A stretch of DNA of 64,000 bases, taken from contig JAOUFN010000001.1 of assembly GCA_029858285.1 (NCBI GenBank), forward strand, positions 165,910 through 229,909, given 5' to 3'. A model generated the notes under the pieces. The model was not told the DNA's origin. It saw only the letters and a program-made list of their open reading frames with translations, and did not search any database. The position numbers and the translations under genes are program-made. Position 1 is the first letter of the stretch. Every line of letters begins with the position of its first letter. Source of the stretch: Nitrospirota bacterium. Lineage in GTDB: Bacteria; Nitrospirota; JACRHL01. Positions 16,317 through 25,279 of this stretch are shown here, one piece after another.

Positions 16317-17759
16317 TCACCCCTGGCCGCCCAAGGCCTCAAGCAGGGCGGTGACCACGTCCGGATTAAACGCGCTGCCCACCTCCTGACGCAGCACATG
16401 CACCGCCTCGGCGGTGGACAGGGCAGGGCGGTAGGGGCGGTCGCAGGACATCGCACCCCAGGCGGTAACCGCCGCCACGATCTGGGCGCCGCGGGGAATG
16501 GCGTCTCCCGCCAGCGCCTGGGGGTAGCCGCGCCCATCCCAGCGCTCCCGCTGCGCGCCCACCAGGGGCGAGGCGGCTCGCAGTCCCGGCACCCGCGCCA
16601 GCCTCTCGGCACCGAGTGTGACGTAAGTGCGCAGAGTCACCCATTCCTCGGCGGTAGGTGGGGCGGATTTTTCCAGCAGAGAGGGGGGCAAAAAGGCCTT
16701 GCCCAGATTGTGGAACATCACCGCCATGCGCACGGCACGAATGGACGCCGATGACGAGCCCATGCGCTTGGCCACGTCCCCCGCCAGATCCGCCAGTCGC
16801 GCCAGCGTCGCGCCGTCGGGGTGGCGCGACTCGGTGCGCAGCAGCGACGCGGCCAGATCGCAAAGGGTGTGATCGGTTTCCTGCGTCGGCCGGGGGGCGT
16901 TCTGGTGTGCGTTCTGGCTGGCGTTGTGGTGGTGGATGGCAATCGCCACCTGGGTGGCCAGCAGGTGCGCCAACTGGTACTCGTCTTCGCCAAACTCCCC
17001 GCCGGACACCGGGCGCTCCAGCACCAACGCTCCGGGGGCGCCGGGCGACGCGGGGATGCGCACCACCAGTGCGGCCATGCCGGGGCCAAGCTCCGCATGG
17101 CTGACATCCCGGGCGTCGCCGGACAGGACCTCTGCCACCTGCTCCACAGAGGCCATCAACTGGGGCTGTTCCTCGGGGGAAAACCCCATGGACGTCGCCA
17201 GTTGCAGTCGGGTGTGCCGGGACGGTTCCGAAATGACAATGAAGCCGCGTGTGGCATAGGTCTGGCGCAGGGCAATGTGCAGGGCGGTGGCGAGGGTTTT
17301 GGAAAACACCTCGTCGTGGTCGGCGGAGAGGATTTCCTCCCCGAGATGAATCATGGGCAGGTAGTGGTTGACCAGAAGCTGGCTGCGTTCCGCCTTGCTG
17401 CGGGTTAGCGCCCGCTCCACCGACTGGAACAACTCGTCGTAAAAAAACGGCTTGGTCAGAAAACCGCGCACCCCCAGGTTGAGGGAGCGCAGCATGTTGT
17501 CGGTGGTCAGGTAGCCGGTGATGACGATGGCGGGCAGGTCGGGGTGGACGCCGTGGGCCTTTTCGATCATGGACAGCCCGTCCATGCCCGGCAGGGTGAT
17601 GTCCACCACCGCAAGGTCCACGGTGTCATTGCCGATCACCACCAGCCCCTCCTCGGCGTCCGCCGCCACCGACACACGGTAGCCGCGTTCCTCCAGCATC
17701 TCGCGGCAGATGGTGCGAAACAACTCCTCGTCGTCCACAATCAGGATGTGCTTGTGCAT
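16317..17759 (-). CDS. Response regulator REC-GAF with a degenerate HD-GYP domain
   Basis: 480 residues. Residues 1-120 are a receiver domain with acidic pocket DD9-10, phospho-acceptor Asp53 and Lys in LTKPF. Residues about 150-290 look like a GAF-type sensor. Residues about 310-480 are HD-GYP-like: the signature GYP survives in ERWDGRGYPQALAGDAIP, and DRPYRPALST is normal. The metal-binding residues are lost: HD reads HN (MFHNLGKAF), the HH pair reads AQ (VGAQRERWDG), and the DxxDALTS Asp is missing (TAWGAMSCDRPYR). It is probably not a c-di-GMP phosphodiesterase, but may sense or scaffold. GGGGAG precedes ATG 17759. No sensor kinase adjoins. Compare the intact REC-HD-GYP protein at 48466-49746. 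Confidence 0.85.
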   Translation of the reverse strand: MHKHILIVDDEELFRTICREMLEERGYRVSVAADAEEGLVVIGNDTVDLAVVDITLPGMDGLSMIEKAHGVHPDLPAIVITGYLTTDNMLRSLNLGVRGFLTKPFFYDELFQSVERALTRSKAERSQLLVNHYLPMIHLGEEILSADHDEVFSKTLATALHIALRQTYATRGFIVISEPSRHTRLQLATSMGFSPEEQPQLMASVEQVAEVLSGDARDVSHAELGPGMAALVVRIPASPGAPGALVLERPVSGGEFGEDEYQLAHLLATQVAIAIHHHNASQNAHQNAPRPTQETDHTLCDLAASLLRTESRHPDGATLARLADLAGDVAKRMGSSSASIRAVRMAVMFHNLGKAFLPPSLLEKSAPPTAEEWVTLRTYVTLGAERLARVPGLRAASPLVGAQRERWDGRGYPQALAGDAIPRGAQIVAAVTAWGAMSCDRPYRPALSTAEAVHVLRQEVGSAFNPDVVTALLEALGGQG

Positions 17760-17924
17760 GAGCTCCCCTGGATCCTGTTTGCCCCCATCGGCATGGGCGA
17801 TGCCTTGTGGCGCCCGTGCGCCGTACTCGGAACATGACAAAACATAGCAGAACTGTTTCGCCGGACGGAAACTTTTGGCCTTTTAGCAGTAGGTCGTCCG
17901 GTGTTTTCTATCCAAAAATCCCAA

Positions 17925-19103
17925 TCAGTCGTCCGGCAGGTGCGCCAGGGCAACGCCAACCGTGCTGGCAAACAAAAAACCCCGGTCGGTGGGGAATACC
18001 CGGTCACCGCTGCGGGATAGCAATCCGGTAGCAATCAGCCGTTCGAAGCTGTCGGCGGCGTGGGTGGAGAGGTCCACTCCGGTATGGCGGCGGATTGCCG
18101 CCAGGCTGATACCTTCCGCCGTGCGCAGGCCGAACACGGCCATCTCGTGGGCGCGCTCCCGGGGCGAGAGCCTTTCGGCCTCCTGCATGGGGTGAAAGCC
18201 GGGGGGTTGCCCCAGATAGGCCTGCACATCTCCGGTCTGGCCGTAGCGGTGCCCCCCCTGATGGGAGGCGGCCCCGGCGCCCACCCCCAGGTAATCGCCC
18301 CCCCGCCAGTAGCCCTGGTTGTGGAGACAGGCTCGGCAGGGGCGGGCAAAGTTGGACACTTCGTAGCGCTCCAGCCCCCCTGCCAACAGCCGTTCCACAG
18401 TGGTTGCATAGAAGGCGTCGTAACTGTCCGCGTCCGGTGGCGAGACGCTGCCGGTCTGCACCCGCACCCAGAGCTGGGTACCCTCTTCCACCGTGAGGCC
18501 GTAGGCGGAAACGTGCTCCGGGTTGAGGCTCAGGGCGTGCTCCAGGTCGTCGCGCCACTCGTCCAGTGTCTGTCCGGGCTGGGCGAAAATCAGGTCCAGG
18601 GACAGGTTGCGAAAACCCGCCGCGCGCGCGGTGGCGACCGCCTCCCCCACGCGTTCCGGGGTGTGGATGCGCCCCAGTGCCGCCAGGTGGCGCGGCTGAA
18701 AGCTCTGGGCGCCGATGCTGATGCGGTTTACACCCGCCTGCAGAAAACCCTCGGCGGTGGAGAGCGAGACGGTTTCGGGGTTGGCTTCCGAGGTGATTTC
18801 GGCGTCCGGGGCGAGGTCGAAATGTTGGCGGATGGTGTCCAGGATGTGCCGGATTTGCGCGGGTTCGAACAGGGTGGGCGTGCCGCCCCCCACATAGACC
18901 GTGCGGATGCGGTGCTCCCGCCAAGCGGGGGCGGCGGCCTGAAGCTCGCTGCCGACCCGCTGCGTGTAGGCGGCGGTGGCAGCGGGGGAATAACGCGCCG
19001 CCGGGTTGCTGCAATAGTGGCAGTGAGAGGGGCAGAACGGCAGCGCCACATAGATACCGGCTTCGATACCGGGTTTGTTGCCTGCCTTGCGGGGGTGGGT
19101 CAT
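17925..19103 (-). CDS. hemW: HemW-type radical SAM protein (coproporphyrinogen III oxidase-like)
   Basis: 392 residues. Cys24-x3-Cys28-x2-Cys31 (CPSHCHYC) is the radical SAM [4Fe-4S] site. Family landmarks: YVGGGTPTLFEPAQIRHIL, TSEANPETVS, RISIGAQSF, NLSLDLIFAQPGQT and SAYGLTVEEGT, followed by the C-terminal HemN-like domain. HemW proteins are heme-binding chaperones, often mis-named HemN; true coproporphyrinogen dehydrogenase has a further N-terminal extension that is absent here. The ATG at 19103 overlaps the stop of the upstream glycosyltransferase gene by four bases (ATGA), indicating coupled translation. Confidence 0.92.
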   Translation of the reverse strand: MTHPRKAGNKPGIEAGIYVALPFCPSHCHYCSNPAARYSPAATAAYTQRVGSELQAAAPAWREHRIRTVYVGGGTPTLFEPAQIRHILDTIRQHFDLAPDAEITSEANPETVSLSTAEGFLQAGVNRISIGAQSFQPRHLAALGRIHTPERVGEAVATARAAGFRNLSLDLIFAQPGQTLDEWRDDLEHALSLNPEHVSAYGLTVEEGTQLWVRVQTGSVSPPDADSYDAFYATTVERLLAGGLERYEVSNFARPCRACLHNQGYWRGGDYLGVGAGAASHQGGHRYGQTGDVQAYLGQPPGFHPMQEAERLSPRERAHEMAVFGLRTAEGISLAAIRRHTGVDLSTHAADSFERLIATGLLSRSGDRVFPTDRGFLFASTVGVALAHLPDD

Positions 19104-19819
19104 GGCCCGGACAGTTCGGCCAGGACGGCGCGGGTGCAGGGCAGCGCCTTCGGGGGGGCGTCGTGCAGCCAGGCGGTCAGCCGCTCCAGGTCCGCCGGAG
19201 TGTCCACGTCGTACCACGAGGGGACAAACGCGACACGCAGGGCGGTGTCTGCCGCGCGGGCCAGGGTGTCGGAAAGCACGCTGGGGGTGCTCCAGGGGAC
19301 GCCGTCAAACATTTTTTCCACACCGGGCCAGTGCCCAAGGGCGCCCTGAGGCACGCCTACCAGATAAAAACCGCCATCGGCGGCGGGGCCGAACACGACA
19401 TCGGAAGCGCTTGCCAACAGTTCCACCGCCCGGTGCAAGTGAAATACGGGCAGGGTGGGCAGATCGGAGCCGATGAGCAGCACGTGCTCCGCTCCGTTTT
19501 CCAGTTCGGTGCGCAGGGCATGGGCCATGCGCGCCCCCAGGTCGCCGCCCACCTGCCGGGCCAGGCGCGCGCCGGTGGCCGCGGCCAGGGTTTGGAAGAA
19601 AGGCGTGTCGGGATTCGGTGTGGCGTAGATGGCAAGGGGAAAGTGCGGGGCCAGACGGGTGACCAGATCGGTGACGAAGGCGGCGTGGAGGTTGGCGGCC
19701 CCCGCAGCGCCAATGGCGGCGGCCAGACGGGTCTTGACGCGCCCAGCCCGGGGCTGCCGGGCAAACACGATCAGGCGGGTGGCTGGCGTTGTCTGTTCAT
19801 GTCCGGTGTTCCCGCGCAT
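19100..19819 (-). CDS. TIGR04282/DUF2064-type glycosyltransferase
   Basis: 239 residues with a GT-A-like fold. RLIVFARQPRAGRVKTRLAAAIG is the family N-terminal signature, followed by GGDLGARMAHAL, LLIGSDLPTLP, DVVFGPAADGGFYLVG and WYDVDTPADLERL. Members are annotated as arsenosugar-biosynthesis-type glycosyltransferases, but the true activity of most is unknown, and no arsS-like gene is visible here. It overlaps hemW by four bases and lies 42 bases after the SagB-type gene. The name says nothing certain about arsenic. Confidence 0.87.
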   Translation of the reverse strand: MRGNTGHEQTTPATRLIVFARQPRAGRVKTRLAAAIGAAGAANLHAAFVTDLVTRLAPHFPLAIYATPNPDTPFFQTLAAATGARLARQVGGDLGARMAHALRTELENGAEHVLLIGSDLPTLPVFHLHRAVELLASASDVVFGPAADGGFYLVGVPQGALGHWPGVEKMFDGVPWSTPSVLSDTLARAADTALRVAFVPSWYDVDTPADLERLTAWLHDAPPKALPCTRAVLAELSGP

Positions 19820-19860
19820 CCGCCTGTCGTCCGCCCCCCGTGCCTGCGTCCACCCGTGCG

Positions 19861-21465
19861 CTACACCCGCGCGTCGGGCACCCCGATGGTGGTGATGTAG
19901 GCCACCGCCGTCTCCGGCGGCAGATCCAGCAGGCGCGCGATGTCGTTGTCGTAAAATCCGCCAATGCCGGAGGCGCCCAGTCCGATGGCCAGCGCGGCCA
20001 GGTTGAGGCGTTCGCCGATGTGGCCCGCATCCAGATGGGCGTAGCGGTAGGCACGGTCGCCGTAGCGTTCCACGGCACGGTCCAGGTTGAAGGTGTGGAT
20101 GATCAGCACCGCCGCGTCACGGCTCAGTTCCTGCCCCAGACAGACGTGGGTGGCGGCGGCACGCAGGTCCCCGCCGCGCATGCGCCGCAGTTCGTGGGCG
20201 CCCGGCGCATAGTAGAACAGGCCGGGGTCGGTGTCCTCCACGGCGTTGACCAGCAAATACGTCTCCAGCAGGGTGGGGTCGAAGGCGTGGCGCAGTGCGG
20301 CGCCGGGGCCGCTGTCGCCAAACGGCACCGCCACCTGCCCGGCAAAGGACAAAATGGTGCCCAACTGCTCCAGGGTGCAGGGGGAGGAGGCGCTGTAGGA
20401 ACGGGTGGAACGGCGGCGCAGCAGCGACTGCTCGAGTCCGCCGGGAAAGGTGACCGGTTCGTGGTCCAGGGCAATGGTGTCGTGGGCACCGGCCCACAGC
20501 GTTTCGATGGCCTTCGGATCCAAACGGGACAGTTCGGGCCGGAATGCGTCGGGCCCCGATGCGTTGGGCCGGGACGCCTGGGGAAATTCCGCGGGACGTT
20601 CGATGTTGCCGCCCCGGTGCACCTGCAACAACAGGGTGTCGGGGTCGGCGGTGCCGACCACGGTGCCGGAAGGAAGCACCCCGGCGGTGGGAATCCTGCT
20701 CAAATCCACGGCGTCCAGACGCGGCAGGGCAACCGCGCACAACAGGGCCTCCTCCTCGTCGCCCAGAAACAACAGGTTGCTCATGGCGTGGTCGACAAAG
20801 CCACCGATGGGGAAGGCTCCAAAACCGTACTCCGGGGCGGTCAGCACCACGTTGCCGAGCACGTGCCCGGTGTCCAGCAGGATGCGCCGGTAGGCCCGTT
20901 CGCGGTAGCGCCAGGTGCTGCGCCCCCACAGACCGGTGAGCAGCAGCACCAGATCCGCCTGAGCGACCGCGCCGTGGCCGCACAGGGCGGGTTCCAGCCG
21001 CTCCCACGGGTTGCTCTCCCACACCGGCACCAGCACATGGCTTTGGGCCAGGTAGTGGTACACGCCGTCCGCCAGGGGCGGCATGTTGCGCACCGCCACA
21101 TACATTTCGGTGGGATACAGGGCCCCGGCGCTGGGGGCCGCGCGCAAGGTCTGGCGGGAGCCGTCCGGGTAGGGCATCACGGCGGTGACACCGTTGGAAA
21201 AATACAGCAGCCGCGACAGTTCCCGAAGGCTGCTGTCCTCGCTCCCCGAGGGGATTTCGGGCATCTCGCGGCCGGTGAAGGGATGGCGGGAAAAGGGCAA
21301 AAAGGCGACCAGATCCACCGCCTGATCCGCCTGGTAGTGCTTGAAAGGGGCCGGGGGCTGACCAGCAGGGCGCGAAAACCGCCCCATGTCTCCCGCGATG
21401 TACTTGGTCTCTTCGTGAAACAGTCGGCTGATGCTGGTTTCCCGCGATGGTTGCACGGCGCTCAC
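19861..21465 (-). CDS. Tandem SagB/ThcOx-family FMN oxidoreductase
   Basis: 534 residues containing two copies of the SagB-type nitroreductase fold. Copy one (about 70-270) has LLYFSNGVTA, RAAPSAGALYPTEMYVAV, GVYHY, LLDTGHVLGNVVLTAPEYGFGAFPIGGF. Copy two (about 340-530) has LLRRRSTRSYS, LETYLLVNAVEDTDPGLFYY, HLDAGHIGERLNLAALAIGLGASGIGGFYD. SagB enzymes oxidise azolines in ribosomal peptide natural products, but double-domain stand-alone members occur without such clusters. No YcaO, precursor peptide or exporter gene is present here. The GTG start overlaps the metG stop by four bases (GTGA), so it is co-translated with housekeeping genes. Substrate unknown. Confidence 0.88.
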   Translation of the reverse strand: MSAVQPSRETSISRLFHEETKYIAGDMGRFSRPAGQPPAPFKHYQADQAVDLVAFLPFSRHPFTGREMPEIPSGSEDSSLRELSRLLYFSNGVTAVMPYPDGSRQTLRAAPSAGALYPTEMYVAVRNMPPLADGVYHYLAQSHVLVPVWESNPWERLEPALCGHGAVAQADLVLLLTGLWGRSTWRYRERAYRRILLDTGHVLGNVVLTAPEYGFGAFPIGGFVDHAMSNLLFLGDEEEALLCAVALPRLDAVDLSRIPTAGVLPSGTVVGTADPDTLLLQVHRGGNIERPAEFPQASRPNASGPDAFRPELSRLDPKAIETLWAGAHDTIALDHEPVTFPGGLEQSLLRRRSTRSYSASSPCTLEQLGTILSFAGQVAVPFGDSGPGAALRHAFDPTLLETYLLVNAVEDTDPGLFYYAPGAHELRRMRGGDLRAAATHVCLGQELSRDAAVLIIHTFNLDRAVERYGDRAYRYAHLDAGHIGERLNLAALAIGLGASGIGGFYDNDIARLLDLPPETAVAYITTIGVPDARV

Positions 21466-23453
21466 CGGATGCGGGCGCCGGTGGTGACCGGGGCGGAGGT
21501 GGTCAACAACGCCTCGACCTCATCGGCGCCGGCGGCCAGCAGCATGCCCTGGGATTCCACGCCCATGAGCACGGCGGGGCGGAGATTTGTCAGTACCACA
21601 ACCTGGCGTCCGACCATCTCCTCAGGGGTGAATTTGCGACCGATGCCGGCCACAATCTGGCGCACCTCGGTGCCGATATCCACCTGTAATTTTAGCAGTT
21701 TCTCGGACTTGCGCACCCGCTCCGCCTCTTTCACCACCCCGGCCTGGATGCGCAGTCTGGAAAAATCGGCGATGCTGGCAAACCCGTCATCGGTGGCCGG
21801 GGACGCGGGGGCGCCATGGGATGATTGGGGGGCCGGTGTGCCGGGCTCGTTCTTGTCCACTGAAAGCTCCTGTGCGGGCGCGGCGATGGTGAGCCGCGCG
21901 GGTAGCGATTCCGGATCCTTGCGCGGGAACAGGGGGACCACCGGCGGCAGCGTCGTTCCCGGCGGGTACCCCCCCCACCGGGCCGCCCCCGCGAAGTCCA
22001 TGTGGTGAGGATCCACCCGGAGCCCCAGCGCATGCCATATTCTACCCGCAGATTCCGGCATGAAGGGATAAAGAAACGTGGCGGCGATGCGCAGGGACTC
22101 CACAGCGTTGTACAGCACCGTGTCCAGACGTGCGTCGTTGCCCTGTTTGTGCAGATCCCACGGGGCCGCGTCGTGAATGTAGGTGTTGGCCGCCCACACC
22201 AGGGCGCGGATGGCTTGCAACGGTTCGTCGAACAGCAGCCCCCGCCCGCTGCGGCCGGGGTCGTCCAGGGCACGGAGGAACACCACGGGCAGCCCTGCGG
22301 CACCTTGCGCCATCTCTACCGCCGCCGGGTCGTCGCCACCGGTGGCAGGCACTGTGCCGCCCCGGTATTTGTGGACCATGGACACGGTGCGCGACAGCAG
22401 GTTGCCGATGCCGTTGGCCAGTTCGGCGTTGTAGCACTCGGTGAGGCGGGTGACCGAAAAGTCGCCGTCGTTGCCGAAGGGCACCTCGCGCAGCAGAAAG
22501 TAGCGCAGGGCGTCGGTGCCAAAATGCTCCGCCACCGCCACCGGGTCGATGACGTTACCCTTGCTCTTGGACATTTTTTCGCCCTGAATGGTCCACCAGC
22601 CGTGGCTGACGATGCGCTCCGGCAGGGGCAGTCCGGCGCTCATCAGGAACGCGGGCCAGTAGACCGCATGAAAGCGCAGGATGTCCTTGCCGATGATGTG
22701 CGTCTGGGCGGGCCAGCGCTTCTCGTAGCCGGGGTTTGGAAAGCCGCTGGCGGTGAGGTAGTTCACCAGCGCATCCAGCCACACATAGATGGTGTGGCCG
22801 GGGGCGTCCGGCAGGGGGATGCCCCACTTGACCCCGGTGCGGGAGATGGACAGGTCGCGCAGCCCCATGCGGATGAACTGCACCACCTCGTTGCGGCGGC
22901 TGGGGGGCGAGATGAAGTCCGGGTGCGCCTCGATGTGGGCCAGCAAGCGATCACCATAGGCGGACAGGCGGAAAAACCAGGACGATTCGGTGACCGTCTC
23001 CACGGCGCGCCCGCAGTCGGGGCAGTTGCCGTTCACCAGTTGCAGTCCGGTCCAGAAGGATTCGCAGGGCACGCAATAACTACCCTCGTATTCCCCCAAA
23101 AACACGTCCCCGGCGGCGCGCATGCGTTCGTACACGGCATAAACGGCGGTACGGTGGCGCTCCTCGGTAGTGCGAATAAAGTCGTCGTGGGCGATGCCGA
23201 GGGTTTTCCACACCTCGCGGAATCCTTCCGACAGGCGGTCGGCCAGTTGCAGGGGGGTGATGCCCCGGGCTTCGGCGGCCTTCTGAATCTTTTGCCCGTG
23301 CTCGTCGGTGCCGGTGAGCAACAGCACATCGTGGCCGGTCATGCGCTTGTAGCGCGCCAGGGTGTCGGCGGCGATGGTGGTGTAGGCGTGCCCGATGTGG
23401 GGCACGTCGTTCACGTAGTAGATGGGGGTGGTGATGAAGCAGGAAGGGCGCAT
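21462..23453 (-). CDS. metG: Methionyl-tRNA synthetase
   Basis: 663 residues. Class Ia synthetase with the HIGH-type motif PHIGHAY near residue 20, the zinc knuckle pair CVPC...CPDC (about 127-148), KMSKS motif GEKMSKSKGN near 300, the anticodon-binding helical domain, and a C-terminal tRNA-binding OB domain (about 560-663, IQAGVVKEAERVRKSEKLLKLQVDIG). A Pro/Ser/Ala-rich linker joins the last two. It is the fourth gene of tmk-holB-ricT-metG, an order seen in many non-gammaproteobacterial lineages, and its stop overlaps the SagB-type start. Confidence 0.97.
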   Translation of the reverse strand: MRPSCFITTPIYYVNDVPHIGHAYTTIAADTLARYKRMTGHDVLLLTGTDEHGQKIQKAAEARGITPLQLADRLSEGFREVWKTLGIAHDDFIRTTEERHRTAVYAVYERMRAAGDVFLGEYEGSYCVPCESFWTGLQLVNGNCPDCGRAVETVTESSWFFRLSAYGDRLLAHIEAHPDFISPPSRRNEVVQFIRMGLRDLSISRTGVKWGIPLPDAPGHTIYVWLDALVNYLTASGFPNPGYEKRWPAQTHIIGKDILRFHAVYWPAFLMSAGLPLPERIVSHGWWTIQGEKMSKSKGNVIDPVAVAEHFGTDALRYFLLREVPFGNDGDFSVTRLTECYNAELANGIGNLLSRTVSMVHKYRGGTVPATGGDDPAAVEMAQGAAGLPVVFLRALDDPGRSGRGLLFDEPLQAIRALVWAANTYIHDAAPWDLHKQGNDARLDTVLYNAVESLRIAATFLYPFMPESAGRIWHALGLRVDPHHMDFAGAARWGGYPPGTTLPPVVPLFPRKDPESLPARLTIAAPAQELSVDKNEPGTPAPQSSHGAPASPATDDGFASIADFSRLRIQAGVVKEAERVRKSEKLLKLQVDIGTEVRQIVAGIGRKFTPEEMVGRQVVVLTNLRPAVLMGVESQGMLLAAGADEVEALLTTSAPVTTGARIR

Positions 23454-23513
23454 CGGTGGTTCCGGGGTCAGCGGTCGAAAATCCGGCCAGTTGGACAGGG
23501 CAGGGAGGTCATC

Positions 23514-24233
23514 TCAGCGAATGGCAATGGGCGCGCCACCGGAGGCGGTCGCAGAAACGGTTGTGGCCTGTCCCTCTGCGTTTTCCGCGCCCTCGCCCTC
23601 AAAGCCCAGACAGCACATCAGCTTGCCGCACATGCCGGTAAGCTTGGAGTGGGACACTCCGGGCGCGGCGGCGCGGGCCTCCTGGGAGGTCACGCCCTTG
23701 GGGCGCTCCAGAAAGGCGGCGCAGCACAGGGTACGGCCACAGGGGCCGACCCCGCAGGAGCGGCGGGCCTCCTCGCGGGTGCCGATCTGGCGCATCAGCA
23801 CGTGGCAACGGAAACGCCCCCCCAGATCCTTTACCAGTTGGCGGAAATCCACGCGCTGGTCGGCGGTAAAGAAGCAGGTGAGGTTGTTGCTGGTAAGAAT
23901 CCCCTCCATCTCCAGCACCTTCATGTCCAGGTTCAGTGCGGCGGCCCGCTCGCGGCAGAAGACGAGGGACTCGTCCTGACGCTTCAGCATCTCGGCCACA
24001 CGCTGGCGGTCGGCCTCTGTCGCCAGCCGCTCGATGGTGCCACGCGGTTTCTGGCAACAGGGGGTGCCGCCAGCCGGGGCAGGGATCGGGTGGCCCTGAA
24101 CGATGCCCCAGGTCTGCCCCCATTCGCCCTCAAACAGCACCATGTCGCCGCTGTTCGCCCCAATCCCGTCGGGCAGTTCGTAGGTGGTCGGCACACTGCC
24201 GTCCCGCACCTTGATTTTTGCCAGAATGGTCAT
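23514..24233 (-). CDS. ricT: PSP1/RicT family protein
   Basis: 239 residues. Central PSP1 domain with RVDFRQLVKDLGGRF and the paired Cys motifs CGVGPCGRTLCC and GMCGKLMCCLGFE, plus an upstream CC in TPCCQKPRG. In Bacillus, RicT (YaaT) with RicA and RicF carries [4Fe-4S] clusters and aids RNase Y-dependent mRNA processing. RicA and RicF are not visible here. The ATG at 24233 is chosen because MTILAKIKVRD is the family N-terminus; the frame is open further upstream but overlaps holB. Five bases separate it from holB. Confidence 0.93.
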   Translation of the reverse strand: MTILAKIKVRDGSVPTTYELPDGIGANSGDMVLFEGEWGQTWGIVQGHPIPAPAGGTPCCQKPRGTIERLATEADRQRVAEMLKRQDESLVFCRERAAALNLDMKVLEMEGILTSNNLTCFFTADQRVDFRQLVKDLGGRFRCHVLMRQIGTREEARRSCGVGPCGRTLCCAAFLERPKGVTSQEARAAAPGVSHSKLTGMCGKLMCCLGFEGEGAENAEGQATTVSATASGGAPIAIR

Positions 24234-24238
24234 GGTTT

Positions 24239-25279
24239 TCAGCCTCCCGCCCGGTTTGTGGTCCGGGCCCGGAGGCCGGACCGCCCGGCTCCGAGGGCAA
24301 CCAGCAACCCGGTGACGGCGGTGGGGCGGGCGATGTTGCGGTCGAGCAGGTCCGTGGTCTGCGCCAGTTTCAGTTGGAAAGAGGCCAGAAATCCGGCCGG
24401 AAACCGGGCCGCCCACGCCCCGGGGGAGTGCTCCACCCCCGGCAGCCCGGCTTGCGGTCCGGCCCCAGCGCCCGCGTGCAGGGCGTGGGAGACCCACAGG
24501 GCGCAGCAGGCCAGAAAACGCCGGGTTCTGGCAGCCTCCTTGCCCCACTCCTCTCCCGCCGCGACCATGCGGGCCGGAGAGTCCAGTGTCTCGGCCTCCA
24601 GACAGCGGAGCACGGCGCTGACCTCGGCGGTCAGGTCCGCCGCGTTCAAGCCCTGACCGAGCACCACACCGGGGGCGCCGTCGGCAAAGGCGGCCAGCAG
24701 TTCCAGTCCGTCGGACGGCACCCCCTGTGCCCGCAGCACCGCGCGGGTGGCCTCCACCCCCAGAGGCGCAAAGCGCACCGCCTGACAGCGGGAGCGGACG
24801 GTGGGCAGCAAGGCCTCGGGACGCGCGGTGACCAGAATCAGCGTCCAGCCCGAGGGAGGTTCCTCGAGGGTTTTCAGCAGGGCATTGGCGGTGGCGGCGT
24901 TCATGGCGTCGGCGGGGTCGATGACGACCACCCCCCGGGCCACGTCGGCGCGCATCCGTTCGGTGAGGGCGCGCACCTGCTCAATCTTGATCTGGGCCCC
25001 GTCGGGGGTGAGGCGGATCAGTTCGTAGGCGGTACCGCGCTGCAACCGTCCGCACACGGGGCAAGTGCCGCATGGGCGGTCGGCGGGAGTGGTGGCCGCG
25101 CACAGCACGGCGCGGGCGAGCAGGCCCGCCGCCGTGGCCTTGCCGACCCCGACGGGGCCGTGAAACAGCAGGCCGTGGGGCAACCGCCCGCTGGTCAGCG
25201 CTGCCTCCAGCAGGCGCACCGGGGCGGGGTGCCCAAGCAGGCTGTCGAAGGCGCGGGAAGGAGGGGGGGCGATCGTCAT
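24239..25279 (-). CDS. holB: DNA polymerase III delta-prime subunit
   Basis: 346 residues, AAA+ clamp-loader fold. GHPAPVRLLEAALTSGRLPHGLLFHGPVGVGKATAA contains a Walker A-like loop with Ala after Lys instead of Ser/Thr, in keeping with the ATP-independent role of delta-prime. A zinc module CGTCPVC follows. VVIDPADAMNAATANALLKTLEEPPSGWTLILVT is the Walker B/sensor region with the SRC-type VRSRCQAVRF. The ATG at 25279 overlaps the tmk stop by four bases. Part of the tmk-holB-ricT-metG operon. Confidence 0.94.
   Translation of the reverse strand: MTIAPPPSRAFDSLLGHPAPVRLLEAALTSGRLPHGLLFHGPVGVGKATAAGLLARAVLCAATTPADRPCGTCPVCGRLQRGTAYELIRLTPDGAQIKIEQVRALTERMRADVARGVVVIDPADAMNAATANALLKTLEEPPSGWTLILVTARPEALLPTVRSRCQAVRFAPLGVEATRAVLRAQGVPSDGLELLAAFADGAPGVVLGQGLNAADLTAEVSAVLRCLEAETLDSPARMVAAGEEWGKEAARTRRFLACCALWVSHALHAGAGAGPQAGLPGVEHSPGAWAARFPAGFLASFQLKLAQTTDLLDRNIARPTAVTGLLVALGAGRSGLRARTTNRAGG

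Noticed and set aside
19100..19819. Arsenosugar biosynthesis locus
   Set aside because: Only the family name of the glycosyltransferase suggests it; no arsS, arsM or ars regulator is visible.
19861..21465. A thiazole/oxazole peptide (RiPP) cluster around the SagB-type gene
   Set aside because: No YcaO, no precursor peptide, no protease or exporter; the gene is locked into a metG operon.
22002..24656. Very long plus-strand open frame (884 codons) opposite metG and ricT
   Set aside because: Antisense shadow of GC-rich genes; the protein is low-complexity His/Gly/Val-rich with no family similarity, while the minus strand carries clear metG and ricT motifs.
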